DNA of 64,000 nucleotides from a bacterium (GTDB lineage: Bacteria > Planctomycetota > Planctomycetia > Kolteriales > Kolteriaceae): NCBI GenBank assembly GCA_019748235.1, contig JAIEPU010000113.1, positions 1-64,000 on the forward strand, given 5' to 3'. The notes under the pieces are model-generated. The model saw nothing but the letters and a program-made list of their open reading frames with translations, did not search any database and was not told where the DNA came from. How positions within the stretch are numbered: position 1 is the stretch's first letter; the number at the start of each line of letters is the position of its first letter. Position numbers and translations under genes: made by a program. Shown here piece after piece: positions 18,131 to 26,613 of this stretch.

Positions 18131-18173
18131 CAAAAAAATAATCGAGTGGCGAGTCTATGCGCTGCCACTCGAT
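18131..18173 (-). terminator. Strong intrinsic terminator between two minus-strand genes
   Basis: ATCGAGTGGC at 18141-18150 and GCCACTCGAT at 18164-18173 form a perfect 10-bp stem. On the minus strand it is followed at once by TTATTTTTTT (18131-18140), a classic U-tract. It ends the upstream small gene (18217-18675) and sits only about 20 bases before the thiE fusion start, so thiE must use its own promoter inside or close to this region, or be controlled by read-through. Confidence 0.82.
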
Positions 18174-18216
18174 GAACCATGATGGCAGGCATCACGGAAT
18201 CGTCAATGATCGATGC

Positions 18217-18675
18217 TTAACCTTCGCCGCCGATATCGATTTCGTATGCATCGAGCCAGAGTTTGCATTCTCTGAGTCGCATGTCGTCGAACCGTTCCAT
18301 GAAACCTTGAATTCGCTGGCGGAACGCGTGGAGGTTCGCCACGTTTTCGGGGGCAAGGGATCGTGCTTCGCTGTTGATTTCGCGAAGCTCAAAGGCCATC
18401 TCTCGCTGCTCTGATTCAAGCTGAATCAAAACTTCGACGAGGCCCGTTTGATCGGAATCCATGAGGAGCGTCTGGTCATCGACTTCCCACTTGATGCGGA
18501 AAAGACGATTGACGTGGCGTTCGAAGGATTCGGTAAGAAATCGGCAACGCTCGCACCATTGCTCGCTGATGTGCTCTTCGATTGGCGCGTTGACCGCGGT
18601 CAACAATGCCTCACGCACATAATTGAGAATCTGTGACTCGATGCGAATGCGATCCGCGATCGTGGTAGGACTCAT
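18217..18675 (-). CDS. Hypothetical helical protein (152 aa)
   Basis: Unrecognised soluble, acidic, almost fully alpha-helical protein. The start at 18675 is chosen because GGAAGGAGGG lies just upstream; a TTG 7 codons earlier is less likely. Two cysteines occur in EQWCERCRFL (CXXC) and one near the C-terminus. The spacing of Glu/Arg/Leu suggests a helical bundle, and length and composition are loosely reminiscent of FlgN-type export chaperones, but no diagnostic motif is visible and I do not assign that role. It is followed by a strong terminator, so it is probably a single-gene transcript. Confidence 0.6.
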   Translation of the reverse strand: MSPTTIADRIRIESQILNYVREALLTAVNAPIEEHISEQWCERCRFLTESFERHVNRLFRIKWEVDDQTLLMDSDQTGLVEVLIQLESEQREMAFELREINSEARSLAPENVANLHAFRQRIQGFMERFDDMRLRECKLWLDAYEIDIGGEG

Positions 18676-18892
18676 TTCATGCCCTCCTTCCGTCAACCTA
18701 TTGGTCGAAGGACCGGTTCGAACCGTCGCTTAGACGTGCTGGACGATCCCTAGCGTACCAAGGTGGCCTTTGTGAAAGCAATTTCACATTTCCTTTTCGA
18801 GAGAAAAGGAGCGAAATAACTATGACGCAAGAGCCGTACCTTCGGGGAACTTTTCCCATCTTCGCGCGGATCAAGATGGTACCGAATTTGTT

Positions 18893-19108
18893 TTAATTGA
18901 TTCGGCAGCAACCGGGTCGGCACGGCGGGAGATTTGTCGGGCAGCCTGTCGGCTGCGAGGAGGAACTGCCTCGACCGATGGAAGTGACGGGAAGGCGGCG
19001 ATTGACCTTGGTCGTTCCACACTCAGGACACGACGGCTTTTGTCCATTTTGAAGCAATAGCTCCGAAACCTTGCCGCACTTCTCACATTCCACGTCAACC
19101 AATGGCAT
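18893..19108 (-). CDS. FmdB-type zinc-ribbon small protein
   Basis: A 71-residue protein. Start at 19108 is supported by AAAGGA 7-8 bases upstream; longer open-frame versions are without sense. The N-terminal half is a zinc ribbon of the FmdB type: MPLVDVECEKCGK with C8 and C11, then SCPECG with C27 and C30. The C-terminal 20 residues form a Gly/Ser/Pro linker and a second group of cysteines (PTGCPTNLPPCRPGCC). FmdB-family proteins are widespread small putative regulators of unknown mechanism. It lies 82 bases downstream of the PQQ propeller gene on the same strand. Confidence 0.78.
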   Translation of the reverse strand: MPLVDVECEKCGKVSELLLQNGQKPSCPECGTTKVNRRLPVTSIGRGSSSSQPTGCPTNLPPCRPGCCRIN

Positions 19109-19190
19109 CGATCGGCATCCTTTCGGGTCAATTTGTTCGTGGAATTCTACCCGATGATTGGAGGGTTGAAAAGGAGTTGCCGGTGGGGCC

Positions 19191-20411
19191 TTACTCTCCT
19201 CGCATATTGACCGCGACCAATTCAGCGGGGGTGCGAACGTAGAGGATTCCGTTGGCCAAGGCCGGTTGCGCGCGCGTCGGAGCGGTACCGATCTTTTGTC
19301 GTCCCTTCTCTTGGTAGAGTGCCGGATTCGCCGCGACGAGAACAACCTCTCCTGGTTCAGTCACGCAAATGAGCAGATCTTTGACGCGAATGATCGAAGC
19401 ACATCCAAAACCCTCTTGCGTCCATGTCACTTCTCCGGTGTCTGCCTTAATGCAGCGAAGCTGGGCACCTCCCTCCTGTCGACCGTCAATGCCGAAGAGA
19501 TGACCTTTCCAATAAACGCTGGTGTCGTAGTGGTTCGAAAGGGAATCAAGGCTCTTCCAAATCGGCTTCAGTCCATCGGAGGCAAGGTCGAGAAGCACGG
19601 CGCCGGTTCCGTACTCGGCCGAGAGAAAGATCCGGCCATCAACCAACACCGGCGATGCCGCGTTCACTGAGGCATCCATTCGTGCCCGCCAGCGGAAGAA
19701 GGCTTCTTCCTTGCCGTCGGCAGGATTGACGACATGCAAACCAGACCGAGCGAAGAAGAGTGCTCGTCGGCGATCGTTGATCGTTGCAACGACGGGTGAT
19801 GCGTAGCTCGCCGCATCGTTACTGGCGTTCCAGACCGTTCTTCCTGTTTCGCAATCGAATGCGACGAGCGATGCCTCCTTCGCGCCGACCGTGACGAGGA
19901 GTTTGTTTCCTTCCACAACGGGGGACGTGCCGACGCCGAAATAACCCTCGGGGACATCGTACTCTTTGTGAAGATCCCGTCGCCATTTCAGTTTTCCGGT
20001 GGCGAGATCCACGGCTTGGAGCGTGGCGGTCGCGCCAAAGGTGAAGACCGAGCCGTTCGCGATGGCCGGTGTGGCGCGCGGGCCGACCTCTCCGAAGAGA
20101 CCACCATTAAAGTTGCAGCGATAGCCAATTTGCCAAAGCGGCTCGCCCGTCTCGGTGGAAAGGCATTCGAGAACCTCATCATTCTTCGGTTGATGGAACA
20201 GGAGGACTTTGTTTCCCATAACCACAGGACCGCTGTATCCCTGTCCGGCAGGCCGACGCAAGAGGACCGGTTGGCCGTCACTAGTGAGGCGTGTAACAAT
20301 CTTCTCGCCGTCGGCCGAGCTATCCCGATTCGGTCCTAGGAACTGCGGCCAATCCTCCGCGCATGAAGCGTCTCCCACGAGCAAAATCAGGAGTAAAGCA
20401 AATTGCCGCAT
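19191..20411 (-). CDS. Secreted PQQ-binding-like beta-propeller protein
   Basis: A 406-residue protein with a signal peptide (MRQFALLLILLVGDASCA) and a WPQFLGPNRDSSA start typical of planctomycete quinoprotein-like proteins. Repeats follow with the pattern of PQQ/WD-like blades: LSTETGEPLWQI, AVDLATGKLKWRRD, FDCETGRTVWN, IKADTGEVTWTQ. Six or seven such blades can be counted. Such proteins are abundant in planctomycetes; some bind PQQ, most are thought to be scaffold or BamB-like proteins. There is no adjacent dehydrogenase or cytochrome gene, so a catalytic role is not supported. It is divergent from the FGGY kinase gene. Confidence 0.85.
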   Translation of the reverse strand: MRQFALLLILLVGDASCAEDWPQFLGPNRDSSADGEKIVTRLTSDGQPVLLRRPAGQGYSGPVVMGNKVLLFHQPKNDEVLECLSTETGEPLWQIGYRCNFNGGLFGEVGPRATPAIANGSVFTFGATATLQAVDLATGKLKWRRDLHKEYDVPEGYFGVGTSPVVEGNKLLVTVGAKEASLVAFDCETGRTVWNASNDAASYASPVVATINDRRRALFFARSGLHVVNPADGKEEAFFRWRARMDASVNAASPVLVDGRIFLSAEYGTGAVLLDLASDGLKPIWKSLDSLSNHYDTSVYWKGHLFGIDGRQEGGAQLRCIKADTGEVTWTQEGFGCASIIRVKDLLICVTEPGEVVLVAANPALYQEKGRQKIGTAPTRAQPALANGILYVRTPAELVAVNMRGE

Positions 20412-20580
20412 GCGGTTGACCTCCGGCGCCTTCCTTGAACCGTCAAAGCGATATTGTCGCGACTATGAGAAACGAATCCATCAAAAGAGAGAGGAAATGC
20501 CGTCCGCTAGAGTGGTCGGCGAGGTCCGAACCCGTTACGGTGACTGTCGGTTGAACGGGGGATGAATTATCGAGGGGTCG

Positions 20581-22110
20581 ATGAGTCAAAGCGACGTGGT
20601 GCTCGGGATCGATATCGGAACGCAGTCTCTTCGAGCGGCAATCTTCGATTTGAAAGGGAAGTGTATCGGCTTCGGGGTCGAGCCGATCGAGACCACTCAT
20701 CCTCAACCCGCTTGGGCGGAACAGGATGTCGAGTCGTGGTGGACTGCCGCGAAGAAAGCGGTCCCGGTCGCGCTCACCCAAGCGGGGATCTCGGCCGATG
20801 CCATCGTCGCGATCGGGCTCGACGCGACCGCATGCACGGTTCTTGCCTGTCGCGAGGATGGAACGCCTCTACGTCCCGCGCTGCTTTGGATGGATCAACG
20901 ATCGTTCCGAGAAGCGGAAGAGATTAGTCGGACGAATGATCCCATTCTTCGATACGTTTCCGGCGCGGTTTCGCCCGAGTGGATGCTTCCCAAGGCTCTC
21001 TGGTTGAAACGAAACGAACCTGAGATCTATGGCCGCGCGGATCGAATCGTGGAATGCACGAACTGGATGATGCACCGGTTGACGGGGGATTGGACCCTTT
21101 CGCTCAATCACGTGACGGTGAAGTGGAATTACGCGCGTCCCGATGGTGGTTGGAGCCGCCCGATGCTGGGGCAGGTGGGGCTCGATGATCTTTCGGGGAA
21201 ATGGCCGAGCGACATCGTTCCACTCGGAAAGGGAAACGGAAAACTTTCGAAGCGGGCTGCTGCCGATCTCGGATTGAAGGTGGGAACGCCGATCGCGCAG
21301 GGGGGAATCGACGCTTATCTGGGCATGATCGGCCTGGGGGCAACAGGCGCCGGTGACTTGGCCATGATCATGGGATCGAGCACGTGTCATCTCGCTCAAA
21401 CGGATCGGGAAATCTTTGGGAGCGGATTGCTCGGATGTTACCCCGATGCAACGGTGGAGGGACTCTATACGGTGGAGGGGGGCCAGACCGCCACCGGCTC
21501 GATCGTCGATTGGTATCGACGACATTTCGCGGGAAATGAGTCCGCGGAAGCGGCAAGGACGAGCCGGCACGTTTACGAGATTCTCGATGAGAAAGCCGCC
21601 GCCGTTCCGCCCGGAAGCGAGGGGCTTGTCTGTCTCGATTACTGGCAAGGGAATAGATGTCCTCGCAAAGATCCACGAGCGCGGGGAACGATATGGGGAC
21701 TCACGCTATCACACGGCCCCGGTCATCTCATGCGAAGCATCTATGAGGCAACCGCTCTTGGGACTCGTCACTTGCTCGAAGACGCGTCCTCTTTCGGATT
21801 GACGATCGATCGAATTTTTGCCGGTGGTGGGGGAGTGCAGAGCCACGTTTGGATGCAGATTCATGCCGATGCACTCAGTAAGCCCATCCATCTGGGGACC
21901 GATCCGCAGGCATGCGCGCTTGGTTCTGCCATCGTCGCCGCGACTCACGGAGGCTGTTTTGCGAGCTTAGGGGAAGCGGCTCGGGCGATGGTTTGTATTG
22001 AAAGAACCGTCGAGCCTAATCCCGCGAACAAGCAGGCTTACGACGACTTGTTTGGTGAGTACTTGGCGACTTACGATGCTCTTCGCGATTTGATGCATCG
22101 GCGAGTCTAA
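20581..22110 (+). CDS. FGGY-family carbohydrate kinase (ribulokinase-like)
   Basis: A 509-residue cytoplasmic sugar kinase. The N-terminal ATPase motif GIDIGTQSLRAAIF (9-22), GLDATACTVL (about 79-88), the catalytic-base region GGIDAYLG with D244, the MGSSTCHLA motif (264-272) and the FAGGGGVQSHVWMQI segment are clear. The STCH motif is that seen in ribulokinases and related kinases and differs from xylulokinase, so a ribulose/ribitol-type pentulose or similar substrate is likely. No sugar isomerase or transporter gene is adjacent, so the pathway is not fixed by context. Start ATG at 20581 fits the family N-terminus. Confidence 0.85.
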   Translation: MSQSDVVLGIDIGTQSLRAAIFDLKGKCIGFGVEPIETTHPQPAWAEQDVESWWTAAKKAVPVALTQAGISADAIVAIGLDATACTVLACREDGTPLRPALLWMDQRSFREAEEISRTNDPILRYVSGAVSPEWMLPKALWLKRNEPEIYGRADRIVECTNWMMHRLTGDWTLSLNHVTVKWNYARPDGGWSRPMLGQVGLDDLSGKWPSDIVPLGKGNGKLSKRAAADLGLKVGTPIAQGGIDAYLGMIGLGATGAGDLAMIMGSSTCHLAQTDREIFGSGLLGCYPDATVEGLYTVEGGQTATGSIVDWYRRHFAGNESAEAARTSRHVYEILDEKAAAVPPGSEGLVCLDYWQGNRCPRKDPRARGTIWGLTLSHGPGHLMRSIYEATALGTRHLLEDASSFGLTIDRIFAGGGGVQSHVWMQIHADALSKPIHLGTDPQACALGSAIVAATHGGCFASLGEAARAMVCIERTVEPNPANKQAYDDLFGEYLATYDALRDLMHRRV

Positions 22111-22168
22111 TCCTAAGTCTCACGACCCGCCATGGGTAAAACGAACCCTCGTTTCGCGAGGGGATGGA

Positions 22169-22174
22169 TATAAT
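22169..22174 (+). promoter_or_regulatory. Possible -10 element for the DUF493 gene
   Basis: A perfect TATAAT sits 38 bases before the GTG start of the DUF493 gene, preceded at 22146-22162 by a small CCCTCG/CGAGGG hairpin. There is no good TTGACA-like -35 box at the expected distance, so this is a tentative promoter. Confidence 0.3.
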
Positions 22175-22211
22175 TCTCTTGCACTTGAAGCGCTGTTCAA
22201 AGGAGTAGGCC

Positions 22212-22526
22212 GTGAGCTCAGAAGAACTCGGTTCCGACGAACCGGAACGCCCTTCATTCATCGAGCTCTTGCGAACTCATCACGAGTTTCCCGGCCCATA
22301 CATTTTCAAGGTCATTGGCTATCCAAAGGATGGATTCATCGCGCGAGTGGTGCTTGCCGTGCGCGAAGAGCTTAATCTCTCCATCGACCCTCCTTACACC
22401 CTTCGCCAATCCTCCGCCGGAAAGTACGTCGCATTGACGCTCGAACCGTACATGATGAATGCCGAAGAAGTTCTCGCGGTCTACGCCAAGTTTCAAAGCA
22501 TTGAAGGAATCGTTACCTTTTGTTGA
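22212..22526 (+). CDS. DUF493 (YbeD-like) family protein
   Basis: A 104-residue cytoplasmic protein that matches the DUF493/YbeD fold: FPGPYIFKVIGYPKDGFIARVV, then PPYTLRQSSAGKYVALTLEPYMMNAEEVLAVYAKFQSIEGIVTFC, with the conserved ferredoxin-like alpha/beta pattern and the SxxGKYxSxT strand. YbeD-type proteins are thought to be small ligand-binding or regulatory domains. GTG at 22212 follows AAAGGAGTAGG. It precedes the phospholipase D-like gene by 76 bases on the same strand. Confidence 0.8.
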   Translation: MSSEELGSDEPERPSFIELLRTHHEFPGPYIFKVIGYPKDGFIARVVLAVREELNLSIDPPYTLRQSSAGKYVALTLEPYMMNAEEVLAVYAKFQSIEGIVTFC

Positions 22527-22602
22527 TCCTTGTCCTGAATCGGCTCGAATCTATACCGTCCCAAGTGAACTGAGCCGGATTCAAAGGAAAAAGGAGCGAC
22601 AA

Positions 22603-23289
22603 ATGGAGAGCGAGGAGTTCGATCGGCTCCTTTTGGCCACCATGCAGGACTGCCGGCTCCAATCCGCCGAGATCAAAGCACTTGATGATTTTCTCGAAGC
22701 GAATTCGCCGACCGATGAATTGTTGGCGTTCTACCGACATCGAGTATTCGCGATTGCCATGGAACGGTTCAAGGAGAAGGAGGCTCAGGACGTGGCGACC
22801 TGGATCGAAGGAGTGATCAAAAGATTAGTTCCTCGGACGAAGGATTCAAACCCGGAAGTTTGCGCCGCTTATTTCAGCGAAGTCGATAACTGCGTCGCGA
22901 GAATCGTCAGTCTGATTGCCGAAGCGAAGAGCTCCATCGATATCTGCGTCTTCACCATTACCGACGACAGAATTGCTGAACCTTTGATCGAGGCCCACCG
23001 GCAAGGTGTCTCTGTCCGAATCCTGACCGACGATGACAAGGCAAACGACCTTGGTTCCGACATCCCTCGGTTTATGCAAGAGGGCATGCCCGTAAGGGTT
23101 GATCGAACGGCTTACCACATGCATCACAAATTCGCGATCTTCGATCGAAAGCTACTTCTCACCGGCAGCTACAATTGGACGCGCGGGGCATCGATCAACA
23201 ATATCGAGAACTTTATCTTGGTCAGCGATCGAGCGTTGTTGAGAAGTTTTCAAAAGGAGTTTGACCGTCTCTGGGAGAAGCTATCCTGA
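22603..23289 (+). CDS. Single-HKD phospholipase D-like protein
   Basis: A 228-residue protein with one complete HKD motif, HHKFAIFD plus a following TGSYNWTRGAS (about residues 174-193), the Nuc/PLD6 type that acts as a homodimer with one motif per chain. The part before it has DICVFTITDDRIAEPLIEAHRQGVSVRILTDDD, the usual PLD core strand. The N-terminal 85 residues are helical and acidic and not typical of plain Nuc. Start ATG at 22603 has AAGGAG 6 bases upstream. There is no signal peptide, so a cytoplasmic nuclease or lipid hydrolase is likely. Whether the substrate is nucleic acid or cardiolipin cannot be told. Confidence 0.8.
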   Translation: MESEEFDRLLLATMQDCRLQSAEIKALDDFLEANSPTDELLAFYRHRVFAIAMERFKEKEAQDVATWIEGVIKRLVPRTKDSNPEVCAAYFSEVDNCVARIVSLIAEAKSSIDICVFTITDDRIAEPLIEAHRQGVSVRILTDDDKANDLGSDIPRFMQEGMPVRVDRTAYHMHHKFAIFDRKLLLTGSYNWTRGASINNIENFILVSDRALLRSFQKEFDRLWEKLS

Positions 23290-23573
23290 GCGAAATTCGG
23301 AATTGGTCTCTCCAACTCCCTGATTTCTCTCGCCCTCTATCCTTCACGCTGACTTTGCGGGATGTAACGATTCAACCGATTACGGGTTATGATCCTCGCC
23401 TCGCGGCCAATTGCCGAAATGGTTAGAAGACGTGGCCTCGGCTCTATGGATCAAAGCGCCTCTTTCAGCCGATGCTGAGAACATGAATAGGTTCGATGTT
23501 TCGAGCCGCTTGTCTCAGGTGTCGCGGAGTACAGCCGGATAACGGCATTGGGGTCGCCCGGGGAGCGGTGTTC

Positions 23574-24776
23574 GTGTTTTCCATCCTGACCCGACTCGTA
23601 TTTCGAGACGTGCTTATCGTCACGGTCTTTTCGCTGGTGGCGGTGACCGGCCTACTGATGGTGCTCGGCGCGATGTTCGAGGGGGGAAAGACCGGCCTCG
23701 ATCCTGTCAGCATTTTGAGGCTTCTCCCCTATATCGTTGCACCCTCACTGCCTTACACCATCCCGACCTGTCTCCTTTTCGCATGCACTTATGTGTTCGG
23801 AACGATGAGCGGGACCAACGAGATCGTCGCGGTCAAGGCGGGTGGCATCAATGCCATGCGTCTGGTTCGTCCGATCATCATTTTCTCAATCGTTGTTTCG
23901 CTTGGGTGCGTTTGGCTTTCTGACCAAGTGATTCCCTGGTGTCAAAAGCAACTTCGCATGACGCTGCTGGGTGATATGGAGACGACGCTCTTCACGTATC
24001 TTCGTCAGACGAGCAGCATCTCGGGGCCGGATCTTCCCTATGAACTGTACGTGAGCAACATCGACGGGACTCGGCTGCTTCAGCCGATCATCAAGCACCG
24101 CGATCCCAAGGGTGGATACGATATGGTGCTCCGTGCCCGTGAGGCATCGCTTTCGGTGGAACGCTCCTCGAGTCTACCGGGACATGTCGAAATCGTGATC
24201 CGTCTGATCGACGGTGTACTTTCCACCGATCCAGGAAATTCAGCGTACTTTCTCGATCGCACCGAACGGATGCCCGTCCCCGAACTCTTAAAGGGGGATC
24301 AGTTTGGCATTTCCGAACGAGGATTCAAAGCGCTCGACGAACAGTCGCAAAAGTTTCGTAACGAAGAGTTGCAGACGAAATTCGAACTGGCAACGACGAT
24401 GGGAATGTGTTCGCTACGAGGTGAGCCCGTGGTGGCGGCCTCCGTGGCAGGTCCCGCCGCGTACAAGATCGACTTCACGAATGAAATGGCTTACAAATCG
24501 ATTTGCGAGAAGCACAATCGGATTGCTCGATCGATGGCGGCCATGCCCTTCGTGTTGCTAGGCTGTCCGCTCAGTATTCTTTACCGGCGACGCGAAGTCC
24601 TGCAGACCTTCTTCATCTGTTTTCTTCCCATCATCACCCTCTACTACCCGACGCTCATCCTGTCATACAACGTGCTGAAGGAATCAGAGAGTCAGATGTT
24701 CTTCCTTCTCTGGCTCCCATCGCTGCTAATGGTCATCGCCTCGATTCCGTTCATCCGGCAGCTCATCCGGCACTAA
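23574..24776 (+). CDS. LptF/LptG-family permease
   Basis: A membrane protein of about 400 residues with the LptF/LptG layout: two or three N-terminal membrane segments (TRLVFRDVLIVTVFSLVAVTGLLMVL, IVAPSLPYTIPTCLLFACTYVFG), the conserved NEIVAVKAGGINAMRLVRPI segment, a long periplasmic beta-rich domain, and three C-terminal segments with HNRIARSMAAMPFVLLGCPLSI. LptFG with LptB extracts LPS from the inner membrane. GTG at 23574 has a GGGGAG 8 bases upstream; the longer open frame starting at 23496 is less likely. It ends just before a terminator. The partner permease is not in the window. Confidence 0.82.
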   Translation: MFSILTRLVFRDVLIVTVFSLVAVTGLLMVLGAMFEGGKTGLDPVSILRLLPYIVAPSLPYTIPTCLLFACTYVFGTMSGTNEIVAVKAGGINAMRLVRPIIIFSIVVSLGCVWLSDQVIPWCQKQLRMTLLGDMETTLFTYLRQTSSISGPDLPYELYVSNIDGTRLLQPIIKHRDPKGGYDMVLRAREASLSVERSSSLPGHVEIVIRLIDGVLSTDPGNSAYFLDRTERMPVPELLKGDQFGISERGFKALDEQSQKFRNEELQTKFELATTMGMCSLRGEPVVAASVAGPAAYKIDFTNEMAYKSICEKHNRIARSMAAMPFVLLGCPLSILYRRREVLQTFFICFLPIITLYYPTLILSYNVLKESESQMFFLLWLPSLLMVIASIPFIRQLIRH

Positions 24777-24805
24777 GATCGACTGGCAACGGTGAACAAA
24801 TAAAG

Positions 24806-24838
24806 AAAGCCGTGCACACGAATGCACGGCTTTTTGAA
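24806..24838. terminator. Bidirectional intrinsic terminator
   Basis: GCCGTGCA (24809-24816) and TGCACGGC (24823-24830) form a perfect 8-bp stem over a six-base loop, extended by AAA/TTT and followed by TTTTTG on the plus strand, with A-rich sequence before it for the minus strand. It lies between the convergent permease gene and the small basic protein gene and can serve both. Confidence 0.85.
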
Positions 24839-24861
24839 TTTCAAACATGAACCCGGGAGGG

Positions 24862-25104
24862 TTACTTCTTGCCCCCCTTGGCTCCCTTGGCCGGGGCGGC
24901 AGCGTCTGCCTTCTCCTCGGTCTTCTTCGGGCCACCCTTCTTGACGACAGAGCGGGCAACACGGGTCTTCGGAAGATTGAACGGGCCGTAGGCTTCCGTC
25001 CATCTTTCTTCGTCCTTCAGCTGAGCGATTCGCTCATGACGCTTGAGAACGTTACGGGATCGAGCGAGCGATCCCTTCTTTTTCAGACTTTTATCAATCG
25101 ACAT
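24862..25104 (-). CDS. PVC-type small basic protein
   Basis: An 80-residue, very basic protein starting MSIDKSLKKKGSLARSRNVLKRHERIAQLKDEERW and ending in an Ala/Lys/Gly-rich tail (KKTEEKADAAAPAKGAKGGKK). The N-terminal part corresponds to a small basic protein family found in Chlamydiae, Verrucomicrobia and Planctomycetes, often thought to associate with ribosomes or rRNA, though function is unproven. Its presence supports assignment of the window to the PVC group. It is a single-gene unit, convergent with the LptF/LptG gene and separated from it by a terminator. Confidence 0.8.
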   Translation of the reverse strand: MSIDKSLKKKGSLARSRNVLKRHERIAQLKDEERWTEAYGPFNLPKTRVARSVVKKGGPKKTEEKADAAAPAKGAKGGKK

Positions 25105-25400
25105 AGCGGTTCGCCTTCTGCCTCATGCGAGAATCCATGGCACCGCAGTAAATTATAGAGAATGTGCGACCATGGCAACTCTCTCTTTGGATCAAATGTT
25201 CAGTGGTCTTGCAAAGGTTGAATTGCAAGCGGAATGAATTTGTCCGGGGTTAAAAATAATGGGAACAGGTGAGGCGTCTTATAGTGGGCTCAAAAGGGTG
25301 GCTTGAGCCGACGGCCGAACTTGTTCCCAGATGAGACAGGAGAGGATTCGAGCATATCTGACTTAGATTTGTCGAATCTTCATCGTTTGGGACTTGAGCC

Positions 25401-25961
25401 GTGCAACGATCCCGTGGTGAGGACGAGCAGATCGCTAAGCCCGATTCCGACGGGAACCGAGCCGATATTTCCATGCTCTATGCCCGGCATCTACCGGAGC
25501 TCCGACGGCTGGTGTACGGAATTTGTGGCAATGGGGATTTGGCTGACGATGCTTTACAGACGGCCTTCGCCCGCGCCGTCGAGTCAGGGGGACCTGACAA
25601 GCAAGAGTCAGCCAAGGCTTGGCTCTTTCGAGTCGCGGTAAATGAAGCGATTTCCGCGAAAAGGCGCACGAAGCGGGAAAAGTCGCATCGAGAACAGCTC
25701 GGGCGACATTCCGGGGCGGGCGGTGCCTTTTTGCCTGATGACTCACTGATCCGAGGCGAAGTTGCGCTCCGAGTGAGACAACTATTGAGTCAGTTGCCGA
25801 GGGATGAACAACAGATTCTTCGGCTGCGTGTCTACGACGATTTGAAATTCAGAGAAATTGCCGAGATGCTTCGGATTCCGTTGGGAACTGTTCTTACCCG
25901 TGCTCGACGCGCGCTGGAACGATTGCGGAATCAATTGTCTGATCTCAAGCTTCATGAGTGA
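25401..25961 (+). CDS. ECF-type RNA polymerase sigma factor (second)
   Basis: A 186-residue sigma factor with region 2 (ARHLPELRRLVYGICGNGDLADDALQTAFARAVE) and region 4 (LSQLPRDEQQILRLRVYDDLKFREIAEML followed by a helix-turn-helix with TVLTRARRALERLRN). It starts with GTG at 25401; the first 24 residues are poorly ordered and an ATG at 25473 is an alternative start. It precedes a predicted anti-sigma-like membrane protein by 15 bases, then a secreted helical protein and planctomycete DUF1549/DUF1501 proteins. It differs clearly from the first ECF factor of the window in sequence and length. Confidence 0.87.
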   Translation: MQRSRGEDEQIAKPDSDGNRADISMLYARHLPELRRLVYGICGNGDLADDALQTAFARAVESGGPDKQESAKAWLFRVAVNEAISAKRRTKREKSHREQLGRHSGAGGAFLPDDSLIRGEVALRVRQLLSQLPRDEQQILRLRVYDDLKFREIAEMLRIPLGTVLTRARRALERLRNQLSDLKLHE

Positions 25962-25976
25962 AAGAGGACGAGCGAT

Positions 25977-26501
25977 ATGAACGACCGCGATTGGTTGGCG
26001 GCTCGCTACGTCTTGGGCGAGCTCGACGAGACGGAAGTGTCGCGCTGCGAAGAATGGCTGGCATCGGATCAGACTTTTCGCGAGGCAGTGGCGAATGCGG
26101 TGGAATTGCTCGCCGCCACGCGACACGTCTACCAAACATCCCCTCCCTCTGTTCGAAAGTCGGAAAGAAGAAGGAAGATTTGGTGGGGGGTGGGAATCGT
26201 TTCTGGAGTCGCTGCCACTACGTTCATAGGAGCCAGTGTTTGGATCGGACAGCTCGATCGGTCGGTAGCTGTCTTGCCCGCAGCACCGGCGACGGAATCT
26301 TTTGTCAGCGATCAAATGACCGGCGATGAAGCGGTGGAAGTTGCCCGCGAGTGGGTCGATCAACAAGTCGACCATCGAGAAGGGGTGACGTCAACCGAGG
26401 ATGAATCATTCAACTGGATTGATGAGTCTTTCGATCGAAGTGATGAGAGCTTTCTGTCGGATTGGGTTAGTGAGGCCGCCAAGCTAGACCCTGAGAGTTA
26501 A
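25977..26501 (+). CDS. Single-pass membrane protein, possible anti-sigma factor
   Basis: A 174-residue protein. Its N-terminal 60 residues are a helical acidic domain (DWLAARYVLGELDETEVSRCEEWLASDQTFREAVANAVELLAA) like the cytoplasmic part of planctomycete anti-sigma factors, which often begin with an AARYVLGEL-type motif. One membrane segment lies at about 68-88, and the outside part is acidic and rich in Asp, Glu and Ser. It follows the ECF sigma gene by 15 bases, with a GAGGA ribosome-binding site. Function as anti-sigma factor is inferred from position and the N-terminal pattern. Confidence 0.68.
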   Translation: MNDRDWLAARYVLGELDETEVSRCEEWLASDQTFREAVANAVELLAATRHVYQTSPPSVRKSERRRKIWWGVGIVSGVAATTFIGASVWIGQLDRSVAVLPAAPATESFVSDQMTGDEAVEVAREWVDQQVDHREGVTSTEDESFNWIDESFDRSDESFLSDWVSEAAKLDPES

Positions 26502-26613
26502 CCTTTTTCAGCGGCGATGCAACACCGATGGTTCGTAGAGGTGTTTATCGTGTGCGGCGATTGGTCTCACTTCGATCATGTGAATCGAAAACGAGATTGG
26601 AAAGATTCGTTCC

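Noticed and set aside
18690-18720. tRNA-like T-arm with GGTTCGAACC
   Set aside because: The pairing around the loop is a plain palindrome and no acceptor or anticodon stem can be drawn. The same holds for a GGTTCGAATC at about 47248.
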